Origin: Hypericum androsaemum
Taxonomy: Eukaryota; Streptophyta; Magnoliopsida; Malpighiales; Hypericaceae
NCBI GenBank assembly: GCA_963995505.1
Contig: OZ023194.1
Location: 15,186,428 to 15,250,427, forward strand
Reading direction: 5' to 3'
DNA length: 64,000 nucleotides
A model generated the notes under the pieces. That model did not search any database, was not told where the DNA came from, and saw only the letters and a list, made by a program, of their open reading frames with translations. Positions 21,314 to 33,029 of the stretch are shown in pieces. The stretch's first letter is position 1. Each line of letters starts with the position of its first letter. The translations under genes and the position numbers were made by a program.

Positions 21314-23872
21314 ATGAATCCGCTAACGCTGGTGAAGAGGATACAGAACATAAACTCGAAGGAGGCGGCGCTAGGGATCTCCGATGAGGCATCGTGGCAC
21401 GCCAAGTACAAGGGCTCCGCCTACGTCTACGCCGGCGGCCTCCCCTTCGACCTCACCGAAGGCGACCTCCTCGCCGTCTTCGCCCAATACGGGGAGGTTG
21501 TCGATGTCAATTTGGTCAGAGACAAGGGGACCGGAAAGTCCAAGGGTTTCGCCTTCGTTGCGTACGAGGATCAGAGGAGCACCATTCTCGCTGTAGGTTC
21601 GTTGGTTCCCCGCTCTCTCCTCTCTGTCTCCTTTTCCTCTCTCTCTCTTTCTCTCTCTCTGTTATTAGGGTTAATTTTGTTTGCGGGATTTGGCTGTTAG
21701 ATAACTTGAACGGAGCGCAGATCTTGGGCCGGGTTATTAGGGTTGATCATGTTAGCAACTATAAGAAAAAAGAGGAGGAGGACGAGGAGGAGATGCAGCA
21801 AAAGCGGGAGGCACGGGGGGTCTGCCGTGCTTTCCAGAGGGGCGACTGTACCCGTGGTGCTGGCTGCAAGTTCTCCCACGATGAGCAGGTAAGCACGTAC
21901 TGCTGAGTTTGCCTTTATGTTACGATCCGGAATAGAATTTAAGATTCATAGCAATATTAGAAGAGAAAGACAAGAGAAGGAGAAGGAGAGAAATTGGATA
22001 GATAGAAAATGGATTATATCTTTGCATAATCATCCATCTTACATAATAGGGACAATTGGTTACATGAAACTACCCACTACATCCACTAATAACACCACTA
22101 ACACATAACTTACGTAACTTCTAAGACACAACTACCTCAATAACTAACATAAAACAAGAGATATTAACTAGTAATCTTGGTTCGTGACACTTTACAGTGC
22201 GTGTTTCGTGGTTGTATACCCGTTGAGGCTTGCTGTGAGGAGGATTCGTTGAGCTTAGAAATTAGTGATGTAGAAATGATATGAATGTGATCTGAACCAA
22301 TCTGTCCCGAGTCCTTTGTTATTATGGTCTAGTTTACAAAGGGTCGGAGCGTTATATTGTTTGCAAGGAACAAGTTGCAAATTTTAGTTTGCTCGAGATT
22401 CGCAGAAGGAAAGTTCTAGTATTGTTCTCTCTCGATGTAATCCTGGATGCTAGTTCTGATCCACCTGTTACCCCTATTTATCCATCCTGGGTATTTCTTT
22501 CCCCTGTGTAATGCTTATTATGTTCGGTCAAGAAACCACTTTAGTATAATGAGCAGATTTGCATGTTGCTGCATTTTTTGTTAATTTGAAAAATTCCGTG
22601 GCATTTACTACTGTTTGGTGCTTATCCAGAGAGCTGCTAACACTGGCTGGGGTGCTGAGGATTCAAAATGGGAGGCACGAGGGGTCTGTCGTGCTTTCCA
22701 GAGAGGCGATTGTACCCGTGGTGCTGGCTGCAAGTTCTCCCACGATGAGCTGGTAAGCTTGTATTGCCTTTGCGGGGATGATATAGTGGAAGCCTAGAAG
22801 TGTAACTGGTTCTCTACACAATGTGGTTTACAGTGCGTGTTTCGTAGTTGTATACCTGTTGAGGCTTGCTGTGAGGAGGAATCAAATCAGTGATGTAAAA
22901 ATGATATGAATGTGATGTGAACCAATCTGTCCTGAGTTCTTTGTCATTATGGTCTGGTGACAAAGGGGGTTGTAGTTTTCTATTCCTTGGCTTTGCAAGA
23001 AACAAGCTGTAACTTTTAGTTTGATTGAGATTCGCAGAAGGAAAATGCTAGTATCATTCTCTCTCGATGTAATCCTGGATGCTAGTTCTGTTCGAGCTGT
23101 TATCTTTAGTATTAGGTCCTGGGTATTTCTTTCTCTGGAAACTTGTGTGATGCTTATTATGCTTGGTTTTAGGAGTTTTTTTTTGGACAAACATGCTATT
23201 ACTTACTACTGTTTGGTGCTTATCCAGAGAGCTGCTAACACTGGATGGGGTGCTGAGGATTCAAAATGGGGGCGTGACAATTTTGATGGTCCAAAAAGGA
23301 AGGAAAGTAGATTTGGAGATGATTTTAAAGATGGTGTTAGGAATGAGGAGAAGCGATCAAGGAGGTTCAATGAAGACAAATCAGAAGACCAAACCAACGT
23401 GAGGAAGCAAGTGAGCAGGCGTGAGGAGGATGATTTTAAACCAAAGTCGAGAGACAGAGATCGTGAGAGGGTTGAGAGGAGCTCGATAAGGCACGGAGAT
23501 GTTAAGGAAAAGTCTAGAGGGGAAGCAGCATATAGTAGAGAGGAGGACAAGGGATCGCGGAGGCATACATATGATGAAGAATTTGAGTGCACGGAGAAAG
23601 CATATAGAGAAGAGGAAAGGAGATCGAGTAGGTATGCAGATGATGAGTATGATCTGAAGCACGGAGGGAAAGACTATAGGAGAGAGGAAAGCAAATCGAG
23701 GCGAACGGAGGATAATGAGCTACAACATGGAGGAGGAGGCAATGAAACTCCCAAAGGAAGAAGAGAAAAGAGGCAGAGATTCGATTCCAAGCCTAACGAT
23801 AATGGAGATGGGAGTTTTAGGGACAGACATCCTTCGCATAGAGAAGCAGATGAACAACACAGGCGCAAGTGA
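21314..23872 (+). CDS. RRM and CCCH zinc-finger protein (RBMX2 / C3H25-like splicing factor), 4 exons, extra zinc-finger exon
   Basis: RNA-binding protein resembling RBMX2/Ist3, a component of the activated spliceosome (RES complex), in its plant form with a CCCH finger. Exons: 21314-21596, 21701-21888, 22630-22752, 23228-23872, all GT..AG; the joined frame gives 412 residues. An RRM occupies about residues 36-112 (RNP2 VYAGGLPF, RNP1 KGFAFVAY). The first CCCH finger is C136-C144-C150-H154. The third exon (41 codons, phase 0 at both ends) repeats RAANTGWGAEDSKW from exon 4 fused to the zinc-finger part of exon 2, giving a second finger at about 177-195. Exon 4 supplies a long R/D/E/S-rich tail. 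Skipping exon 3 would leave a normal 371-residue protein, so alternative products are possible. A 272-bp solo LTR sits in intron 2. A broken copy of the tail lies at 60724. Confidence 0.87.
21807..23262 (+). repeat. tandem duplication spanning exon 2 3' part, intron and exon 4 5' part
   Basis: Unit 1 runs from inside exon 2 (about 21807) to about 22672 and unit 2 from about 22673 to about 23262. Matching landmarks: the zinc-finger codons, the intron text CAGTGCGTGTTTCGT...GTTGAGGCTTGCTGTGAGGAGGA, ATGATATGAATGTGAT, CTCTCTCGATGTAATCCTGGATGCTAGTTCTG, and TACTGTTTGGTGCTTATCCAG. The junction within the chimeric exon falls in a short GGG shared by both parents. Unit 1 is longer because it contains the solo LTR. 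Confidence 0.85.
21918..22189. mobile_element. solo LTR (272 bp) in intron 2 of the RRM-CCCH gene
   Basis: Ends TGTTACGATCC...GGTTCGTGACA. The flanking pentamer CTTTA is present on both sides (21913-21917 and 22190-22194). No internal region or second LTR is present, so it is a solo LTR or very small TRIM-like element. The equivalent place in the duplicated intron unit lacks it. Confidence 0.8.
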
Positions 23873-24169
23873 GAGGTTGAGGTTCGTTCGTGCTCAAGCA
23901 CCTGTAATTTCTTTTGTTGTAAAAATCAGGGAGTAGCTTCTTGCTTCCTCAAACCCTTTCGTTCTAGATGGGATTTGGATCGATTACTAATCCGAAAATT
24001 TATACCGTAATTGTTAGAGAGAAGCACGAAGAAACTCAATTACTTGATGTGATGAGTAATGATTTCTTTTATTTTACAGCTTCACATTTTGCAGTACAGC
24101 CAAGTAAGAAACATTGGAAACTTGTACAATGAGCAGCAATTAGCTATAGATAACAACGCAAGCAATCTC

Positions 24170-27100
24170 TCAACGTCTTCTATCCCATTGGCCTACGCCT
24201 CTAACAACGTTTCTCCATCTTGGTTTTTCTCCGAATATCTTCACAATCCATACATACTTCCTGGTGTATACCAAGCAGCCAAGGCCAATTCCCAACGGAA
24301 ATCCAGTTGCATATCCAATGGCAACTGGCTTCCATCCGAAATGGAAGAGAGAACCCTCATCATCATCGTCATCAGGATCATCATCTTTGGAGGTAGAAGG
24401 TGGAGTCTCGCATTGCTTTGATAATGGATGTCCGCACAATGCGGGGTTCCCCAAGTATGAATCATTTTGGAACACATCGAACTGGTTACCATGTGGTATG
24501 GATCCGGTGAGATTGTTATTTGACACATTGAAGGAGGAGAGGAAAGTGAGCTGTGTAAGCTCCGGAGGGATCTCTCCTGAGAGATTGTTCCTTGACAAGT
24601 CCAGGGCTTCTAGATCGGATAGATTCGCCAGCGAAGATGGTATGGCTCCGGTGAGGATATTGTTGGAAAGATTGAGCAGACGGAGGCCACTCAGATTGCC
24701 GATGCTAATAGGAATGCGCCCTTCGAATCTGTTTCCCGAGAAATCAATGGCAACCAGACTTTCTATGATCTTCCCGTAGTTTCTTTCTACGCCTTTGCTT
24801 GTTAGCATCATATACAGAATGTAATGGGAACTCACTTGATCTCCGACTGATTCGTCTCCGCTGAAGCTTTGGTTATATTCCAAGTACGCTGCAGTGTCCG
24901 CTTTGATTTTCATAGCATTCCAACCAATGAAGTACCGAGTTGGCAGTGGACCTGAAAAATAGTTAGAAGAGATGTCGATGATGCGTAGCTTCGGAAATCG
25001 GTTGCTGAATTTGCTGCCTTTCAATTCTCCATACAAGCTATTTGATCGGAGGATGAGGACTCCAAGTTGCTCAAGTGTACCCAACCAAGACGGGAAAGTA
25101 TCTCGTATCTGGTTTTCTGCAAAGTTCAGGAACTCCAGGCTCTGACAGTTAGACAGCGATCTTGGTAGCCTTCCATCGAAGCTGTTGCCCTCTAGCGTGA
25201 ACACCTTCAGGTTGCAGAGGTTTGTTGGTGTTTGAGGAATGCTGCCGTGAAGGTTGTTTCCTCCCAGGGACAATACTTGAAGGGAAGCAACGGAGTTCGC
25301 CAAACATCGAGGAACTTCGCCACTCAAATTGTTGTATGACAGATCAAGAGTGGAAAGTGAACTGAGGCTGCAGAACTCTTCTGAGATTCCTCCTGCAAAA
25401 TTGTTGCCATCGGCCGAAAATTCTACCGTGCTTGCGGGTGGTAAAGGAAGTGGCCCTTGGAACATGTTGTTACTTAGTAAGATCCATATCGCTTGAGACC
25501 AAGGAAGTACATTTGGCTCCAGTTCAAGGCCTGTGAGGAAATTATAGGAAAGATCTACAATCTCTAAGGTATCCCTGGACACGTTCCAGATCCACTGCGG
25601 AATCCGACCACTGATACTATTGTGGGGCAAATCCAACCAAGTCAGTTGGTCTTGATTATGAAGAAAGTATGGAAAGTGTTGCAAGTTGCACGATCCTAAT
25701 CCCAACTCAAGAAACCTACCAGCAGAAGCATTTTGATTCCCGACATGGACCAAAGACAAGTTATTTCCAGACAGGAAGACATTTGTTAGCATTTCCAGCT
25801 CCAAGAACATGTTGAAGTCTACCTTGCCACTCAAGTTATTTTCCGCGAGGGTTAGATGTGACAGTTGTATCAACTGAGAAAACAGATTAGGAATTGGCCC
25901 TTGCAGATCATTATAAGAGAGGTCTATGTTGGGTATGGAGACTTCGGACACCGCGGGGGGACGTAGCCCCCGTCCAGAACTGGGATCGACCTGCGTGTGT
26001 GTTTTGGTTCTTAGGTTTGTTGGCACTATAAATACCTCGCTTCTCTGTCACTGTATATTAATCTTCTTCCTTGTGTAGAGAGAGACAGAGAGAGAAGAGG
26101 AGAGAGAAACACCATTGTTGAGCAAGTGAAGCTCCAAAGTGTAGATCGAGCTTGATATAGTGAAATCTCCTGGCTTGGTACGCCCCCGGACGTAGATCGG
26201 TTAAGATCGAACCGGGTGACCAAATCTGTTGTTCTTGTTTGACTGTGAGTTTTCTTTATTCGTAGTTGTGGTCGATCTCCTCGTTGTGTTCGTAGATCTT
26301 GCTCCGATCTTGTTCGTTGCGTTGTTTGGGTCCACGGGAAAGTGGGTTATTTCCCAACAGTCTATCTTCTGCAGCTGGCTCATATTGAAGAACCAAGATG
26401 GTAACGGACCTGTCAAACGACATGATCGAAGACTAATGTATGTAAGCCGGGTTAGATTTGCAAGATACGAAGGGAATTCACCTGGTAAGCTAATGAAAGG
26501 GAACCCCAAAAAGGTGAGCTTGGTTTGCTTGCCAAGCCACGACAAGGAAGATGAGTCGACATTTTCAAAGTTGTTGAAGGAAAGATCAAAGAAAGAGAGC
26601 TGAGTGAGCTTTTGAAGTGAATCTGGAAGTTGCCCTGAAAAACTACAGCTATAAAGATCCAACTTTTCTAGTGAATGAAGGTTTCCAATGGATACCGGAA
26701 GCGATCCACTAAATCCAGTATCAGCAAGTGCTAAACCTTCAAGTGGACTGCTATAGTTAAACTGAGGTAAAAATCCAACAAGATCGATGTTGTTGAAAAG
26801 CTTGATACGTTTCAGATTGTTGAATCTGAAGACTTCTGCAGGGAATCGACCGCGAAGTCCACAGTATGGAAGAGAGAGAGACCAGGGACGATAAGTTTAC
26901 CATCATCTTAGGTATGGTGGAGGATATATCCACATAACCAAGATGAAGATGTTCTAACCTGGTTAAGTTTTCAACTATGGCTTCGAAAGTGTGTCCCTCA
27001 AGCATCAACCCGTCGTGATCGCTGGATATGTCCAAAGTAGACAATCTGGAAAGGCGGGAAATGCTTGAAGGAACGGATCCGGATAGCTGAGAGTAGGAAA

Positions 27101-27538
27101 TGTTGAGATATGTGAGATGCGGAAAAAGGCCGGATATGGAGGGTACCAAAGAGTCTCTGAAATTGTTGTAGGCAAGGTTGAGATGACCAAGTTTTGATAG
27201 TTTGGATAGAGTGGTGTTGAATTGGAGAGAACCATACAAGCAACTGCTGCTGAGGTCGAGGCTGATCACGTGACCGCGTCGATATCGCATTCGACACCAT
27301 CCCACGAGCAGCAGTTGCTTCGTACTCCATGCAGCATTTTCCACGACTCGAGCTTTGGATGATCAGAAGGACCACCGCACATGTTGATAGTTAAGCTCTG
27401 CTTGAACTGCAACAGTGCAGAAGCTTCATCATCGTGGCACACCGGAGGGGGAAAATGTGAAGGGGAGGAGGAAGCAAGAAAAAGCGAGAGGAACAAGAGC
27501 AAGCTCGTAATGAAGAAGAGTGATGGGTGATTAGCCAT
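24170..27538 (-). pseudogene. LRR receptor-like protein (Cf/Ve type), copy 1, disrupted
   Basis: Reading right to left: the start MANHPSLFF gives a signal peptide, then an LRR N-terminal cap (DDEASALLQF, NCCSWDGVEC), many 24-residue LRRs with LxxLxxLDLSxNxLSGxIP text, an acidic stretch (DDDPDDDDDE), one membrane helix (about PVAIGYATGFPLGIGLGCLVY) and a short basic tail with no kinase. This is the plan of plasma-membrane receptor-like proteins that usually act with a partner kinase in defence or development. The frame is broken by a one-base deletion after GVECDID (near 27272), another near 26880 (after NLSSLVSLS), and a solo LTR at 25927-26359 inside the repeat region. The C-terminal 24170-26026 piece remains open for 618 codons; its first ~33 residues come from the LTR. 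Two more broken copies lie at 37.6 kb and 61.5 kb. It could still be transcribed, but a normal full-length receptor is unlikely. Confidence 0.82.
25927..26359 (+). mobile_element. solo LTR (433 bp) inserted in the receptor-like gene
   Basis: TGTTGGGTATGG...TTTCCCAACA, with short inverted ends TGTTGGG/CCCAACA and exact flanking duplication GTCTA (25922-25926 and 26360-26364). Copy 2 of the gene (near 38902) has the uninterrupted sequence GAGGTCTATCTTCTGCAG, proving the insertion. A TATAAATA-like box (near 26027) shows the LTR reads on +, opposite to the host gene. Confidence 0.92.
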
Positions 27539-27544
27539 GTTCCT

Positions 27545-30070
27545 GAGTGTTCTTAAGGGCGTTGTTAGCTACTTCCCTCGTTGGGTATTAATATAATATT
27601 CTAGAGTCGTCTGTCAAATTTGCAAGTCATCCACTTGTTCATGTGGAAAATGTTGAAATCCGAGGCATTCAACGTTCTCGTAGATTTTGCTTTCAACACT
27701 ACCAAAAGAAGGGGGAAAAAAAACCCAAGTCATCGACGCTATGATGATTCCTCTTGGTGAATCTGTCACATTATATTATTTTGGAAAAAAATACTCAAAA
27801 ATATCTAAGATTTAATATAATGTATTAGAAACCCCAATTTTAGATGGTTAGTCTCTAAATTTTGTAAAATTGAACTCCGTTAACTTTAAGATTAATTTCG
27901 AGTCTAAAATATCATCAAACATTACCAAAATACTCCTCTCATATTTTAGAACTCAAAAGTCACCATAAAATATACTACACACAATAAAAAAAAACACATC
28001 GACCCATCAAAATAACGAAAAAATTAACTTTACTCCCCCTGTCTATCATACTCAATCAATTAATTATAAACTCAAACAATAAAATGTCATCCAGAGTTAT
28101 TTTGGTGCACATGGCATGTAATAAATAATAAAATTTGATACCAATCAATAAAAAAAATAAAATTTTATATAAACAAGCAAAAAAATTAAATATCACCAAT
28201 CTCCAAAAACCTACACTTACCAAAGTTTGGATCTCTGAGTATATTATCCCAAATTTTAGGAACTTGAAATTTTTTTACCCTATTTTTTTGGCGTTAAATG
28301 GTTTTTTCATGTATTGCCAAGCAACTTAACTACATATCATAATTTGGAAAATCCAATTGTAGGTATCATATGAAATTATCACATTATCATATAATAGACA
28401 CATCGACAAGATCAAAACGAGACATTCAAGACTAAGATCTAATAAGAGAGACTCAAAAAATTCCTAGCTCAGTTTCGATTGAAAAAAAGGTTGAGACCCT
28501 TAGTTTTACGGGTGAGTTGAATTTGACTATACCAAATATCAAAAAATGATAAAGTTCTTGCATATTTACCTCCTCAAGGTGTTTAAACACTAAAAATGTA
28601 AATATTTTTTTAAATCTGAACTAACAAATGCGACCAGCTTGTTGCAAAACACACCTACCAATATTTTAAAATTTTAAATTAAATTTGAATATTTTAACAT
28701 GATATTAAAACGGATTACAAATGTTACGATTTTTAAGTAAAAGTCGTCACACGACTGACTAATCAAGTCATGTTCAACTTTTCTTAAGTGCGTTGTTGGG
28801 ATTTTGATCCAAATTCTTTGTATTGGGGCAATGACTTTAGGGTACTGCATCTTGACTTAGAGTTTTCTTTACCCTTAATTTTTCTTTCGTCGAAGAATTT
28901 TCCACTTAAATTGGAATAAACATGATATTTGATAGCATTTTATTCCAAGTTTGGAAAGGAAGAAAATTTTGTGGTCAAGCCCATGAGCCAAAACAAACAC
29001 AATGAGGCCCAACTCGACCTTCTCTACTTTACCTATGCAAATTACCTTAGAAATTTACCTTTTTTTATAATTGAGGGGTACGAGCCCTCTAACCTTTAGT
29101 CATACGCAAGACGGGTTCATCGATTAATCGAGAATACTAATCTTCTTCAAATTATTCAAGTACGCATCCATACAGGTCAATGTAGGAGTTTCACGCACGA
29201 AAATGGTAAAAAATAATAGTTAGTGCGTATTTGGAGAGCACATCGCTAACGTGATTCCACGAAATGGTCCATACATCCTTTGAAATTTACCTTGAAAAAT
29301 AGAAAATCCACCGCTCGGAGATGGAGGAAAAGGAGCATTGGTGGAATGTCCACAGATTAGGAACTGGGCTTGTATTTTGGTCCTTGGTCGGTCACACTCG
29401 TGACTTTATAAATAATATTTTTTGGAATAAAATATTATAATTATAAGAAAACAATATTTGAAGTCCCAATCGTTCCGAATTTCCCGGCAATAAAAATAGA
29501 AGCTTTTCTATATTTCCCATTTGTTGACAAATCACAAATTCATATGCATACTAGTCGCAAGTCATCGCATTGACTAAGCCATGGGACTCCATATGAGATG
29601 TTGCTTTGGAAATTTTCTTATTTTGAATTTGTCAAATGAAGAATTTTTACTACATCACTTTCCATTCTGACGTGGGATCGATGTCCCCTGATAGCTCTAG
29701 AACTTGAAATATTTGTTAAAACGCAGGGAGTAGACCAATTGCAAACTAGTACCTGATTTATTATGTTTTAGATTTGCATGTAGTAATTGATTATATAAGC
29801 AAGCAAGTCGTTTTCCTTACCACGACAAACAAGTGCAATGGCCGAGAAGTTTCAACCTCGACGCTCATTGGAGGGAGAAAATGATAGTATTAGGCATTTC
29901 AAACAACCTTCCTCATTACTGATAGGAGCTAGACCGGATGTTACTTAACAAAATTTGAAGTTTAAGTATTACGAATGTAAAATTTATTATTGAAAAAGTT
30001 ACTTCCTAAATTAGAATTCGACAATACAATACTTTACTCTAAATATCTGAAATTTAAAAAAACTATTATA
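27545..30070. other. AT-rich intergenic region, duplicated upstream flank of the receptor-like gene
   Basis: No gene is supported. The segments around 27690-27770 and 28760-29130 (for example GTTTGGAAAGGAAGAAAATTTTGTGG, shown here in two parts by position: 28959-28984) are matched at 40150-40220 and 41210-41480, upstream of receptor-like copy 2. The segmental duplication therefore extends well beyond the coding region. 29740-29820 resembles 36840-36930 in the same way. Confidence 0.6.
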
Positions 30071-30076
30071 TTCTGG

Positions 30077-30334
30077 TGTAACGCCCCGTGATTTGACCGA
30101 CTGTCTCCACAGACCAACACGGGTCTTTCCAGCGTATTTTGTCCTCACTCGTACGCATCCCGAAAAACTTTCCAGGAGGTCACCCATCCTGGTCCTACTC
30201 CCGGCCAAACGCGTTTAACCTTGGAGTTCTCTCAAGATGTGTGCCGGAAAAAAAGGTGCACCTTGTTGATATGAATAGTCAAATCAAATCACTTAAGCAT
30301 TTCAGACAGCACATATCATTTACGGGGTATCATA
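30077..30334. mobile_element. Cassandra-type solo LTR carrying a 5S rRNA-like domain
   Basis: It starts TGTAACGCCCCGTG and ends near GGGGTATCATA, with exact flanking duplication TCTGG (30072-30076 and 30335-30339). The middle (about 30164-30246) reads, on the complementary strand, like plant 5S rRNA: compare CCAGGAGGTCACCCATCCT and TTAACCTTGGAGTTCT with the complement of the 5S A/C-box region. LTRs with an embedded 5S domain are the hallmark of Cassandra TRIM elements. One base of the expected CA end appears mutated. Confidence 0.8.
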
Positions 30335-30608
30335 TCTGGTATATTAAAAAATCACTATGACCAAATAATCGGAACACATTCGTAAAGAAAAAACAATTGA
30401 CCAAGTCGTGTGCTTTTTTTTGGAAAGAGGGTCACGTCCTCAATAAATATCAAAATGAACAGAATTGTAAAGAAATATGAAAGATCCCAAGATTAGTTTT
30501 TTTTTGAAAGGGAGATTAGTTGGTATTGGACTATTAAAAAAATAACGTGAGAGCGAGATGGGCCACCAGCCAGACAAGCTAAGACACGTTTGTTTAGGAT
30601 ATAATTCT

Positions 30609-30968
30609 GGGAGCGGATTTGGTCCTGGAAGGCCAAATCCAACCAGGACCGTCCTGGACGATTCAATGGTTGATTTAGTTATGATTCAATGGTTCACTTA
30701 ATTATGATTCAATGGTCTACCTAGTTATGATTCAATGGTCCGTTTTTTTCCGTCCCGGATAAATCGAGGTCCGTCCCAGTTACCCAGTTACGATTCAATG
30801 GTTTACTCAGTTACGATTCAATGGTTTACCCAGTTATGATTCAATGGTTGTGGGCTTTTTTTTGCACCCCCGTATTTCTGCATTTTTGCAAAATAGTCTC
30901 CGCGTGTCCTTCAATAAAAATCCTCCAGCACCGTGATGGATTTGGCCTCCAGAACTAAATTCGGTCCC
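30609..30968. mobile_element. Mutator-like MITE (360 bp) with 9-bp target-site duplication
   Basis: About 30-bp inverted ends (GGGAGCGGATTTGGTCCT at the left; GGGACCGAATTTAGTTCT read inward from the right, both continuing to GGCCAAATCC). The flanking nonamer TATAATTCT is exact at 30600-30608 and 30969-30977. The interior carries two runs of 23-bp units starting GATTCAATGG (30660-30738 and 30792-30848). Same family as 14290-14547. Confidence 0.88.
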
Positions 30969-31772
30969 TATAATTCTTTCTATTTTCGTATCTATATATC
31001 AAAATTTACCCCGCTATTTAAAAAAAAAGGCAATGTGGTAGCTATTCAGATGGAATCGACCGCTAAAAAGCTAGCATTTTGGAGAAATAAATAGGCTTGT
31101 ACTGATTTACAATATTTTGTTAACCGAAAGGAGAAAGCCAGGGAGAAAAGCCCATATATCTACTACCAAGCGAGTCCGCCCGTAAAAAGTAATTAGCAAT
31201 GTGAGCATGAGACATTTATCGAAGATGAATTATAACATCCCTAAAAAAAATGAATTATAACATTTTTTTTAATTTGTTTAAGATTTTTTAATTTATTTAT
31301 CGACACATCATCGAGCTAAAGTGGTGGTTCACATCAGCAAATTGTTCTAATTAGCAATGCCACGTGAGATCAAATCAAGGTCAAGATACATATAATATAA
31401 TATTAAGCCTGTCTTTTTCTTTTATAGGAACACTTTGTTTATTACAATGCAACGACTACTATTTGTAAATAGGAAAAAAACGCCCCCTTTGACTCGTTGA
31501 CCGCGGAACACCAAAGCAACCGGGTAACGCCATAAATAGATACCCCTACTCCTCCCCTGCCCCTCCTTAGTTACTGTTCACCTTTTTAATTTTATAATTT
31601 TCCCGCCCAAATCCGGTCTAAATTTCTTTTATTCTTTTTGGTAGGAAATCTAATTTCCTTTCTGGAGGGTGAGTTGACGTCGTCATTACCTCGGAAACAG
31701 GCTGAATCTCTCTCCTCTCCGTGCACGTTGTCGCCCGAGCAGCGTGAGTTAGGGTTTTCTATGTTTCTGGGA

Positions 31773-31790
31773 TTAGGGTTTTAGGGTTTT
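31773..31790 (+). promoter_or_regulatory. telobox repeats (TTAGGGTTTTAGGG)
   Basis: TTAGGGTTTTAGGGTTTT, with further AGGGTTTT copies at 31751 and 31858. Such AAACCCTA-type boxes are common in the 5' regions of plant genes for translation components. Here they lie just after a GTGAGT donor-like site. Confidence 0.45.
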
Positions 31791-32193
31791 GTTGTCAGGG
31801 TTCTATGGGTTTCGTAGGTTAGGGTATCTGTCTTGTAACTTAATTAGTCATGGGTTTAGGGTTTTGTGGGTTAGGGTATCTACTGATTAATTTTGTTGCT
31901 AAATTATTTCATTGTTTGCGTGTCTTCCAGAAATAATTACTTGACCGTTGCTTCCGATCCATCCAAGGGTCTCACCTTCTTCATGGGTTAGGGTATATAT
32001 TTAATTGGTTTATGTTGATGAATTGCAAATTCTTAAGTATGCTTACCTGGCCTTTTGCCTCTTGTCCATTTAGGCTCGATTGAACGTTATTCTACAAGCC
32101 ATTGCTATTTTTCGAGTACGGAAAAGGTTTGCGACAATATGAAGTTTTATGGTTTTATCGTGATTTGCGACTCTATGTTGGGAATCTTTGCAG

Positions 32194-32256
32194 AAAATCA
32201 AGACCCCCAACTCTAACTACAAGGGCAAGTGGAACACACTTTTGATTGAAAATTAA
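32194..32256 (+). pseudogene. calreticulin-like P-domain exon fragment
   Basis: After the acceptor TTTGCAG the frame reads KIKTPNSNYKGKW and then TLLIEN followed by TAA. This corresponds to KIKNPNYKGKW...IDNP of the calreticulin/calnexin P domain (ER lectin chaperone). The stop replaces the expected continuation. Confidence 0.65.
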
Positions 32257-33029
32257 GGTTTGTTTTTATCTCTGATTGTATGGTTAATTATCATGCCTTT
32301 ATGAACTTCGCCTGCCATTTCATTTAGGGGGTTTCCATTCATTTACCACATGCATTCGTGCATTCATACATAAAACATTCATGCATTCGCGTCGTGATTC
32401 ATGCGATCATACATTTAGACATTCATGCATTCATGCAATCATACATTCATAGTGATATACTTGTTTATATTTGGTGGAGTTTGTCTTTCTCTAGATTTGT
32501 AATCTTCTGTCTTTTCTCTATGTTTGCGAGGATAATTCTGGTGGAGTAACTGGAGTTACAATCGAGGTAGATTCTAATGTTGGGCCAGCAGTAAAGGCAA
32601 GTGCAACCTTGACAGTCACAAGGGCCAAGGCAACCAAAATATATATATATTTTAATGTGGTGGTTGCTGACGTCCTATATATATATATATACGTGAACTT
32701 CAAGTGAAAGTTCTGATTTTTTTTTAAAAAGTAAATTTTATTGAATCCACCAAAAAGTAATTACAAATGTAATTACAACGAAATGTACTATATTGACTGT
32801 TAACTTGTTTCCAGGCCATCAATAAGGTGGTTCCAAATCTTGTGAAGATGTGAGATAAAAAGGGCACTCGAGAAGGTAATATCAGCCATTTATACCTTCC
32901 CCAGTACTGGATTTGGGGCATCACTGGGGGCGTTGAGGATTTTCGAATGTGATAGCTGTAATTTGCTCTCCATCTCGCGGTACTTGACTATTTAGGTCGT
33001 TCAAGCTAAATATTTGTTACATTTGCTAG

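Noticed and set aside
30164..30246. Possible 5S rRNA gene
   Set aside because: Only part of the 5S sequence is present, diverged, and framed by LTR ends with a target duplication; better explained as Cassandra.
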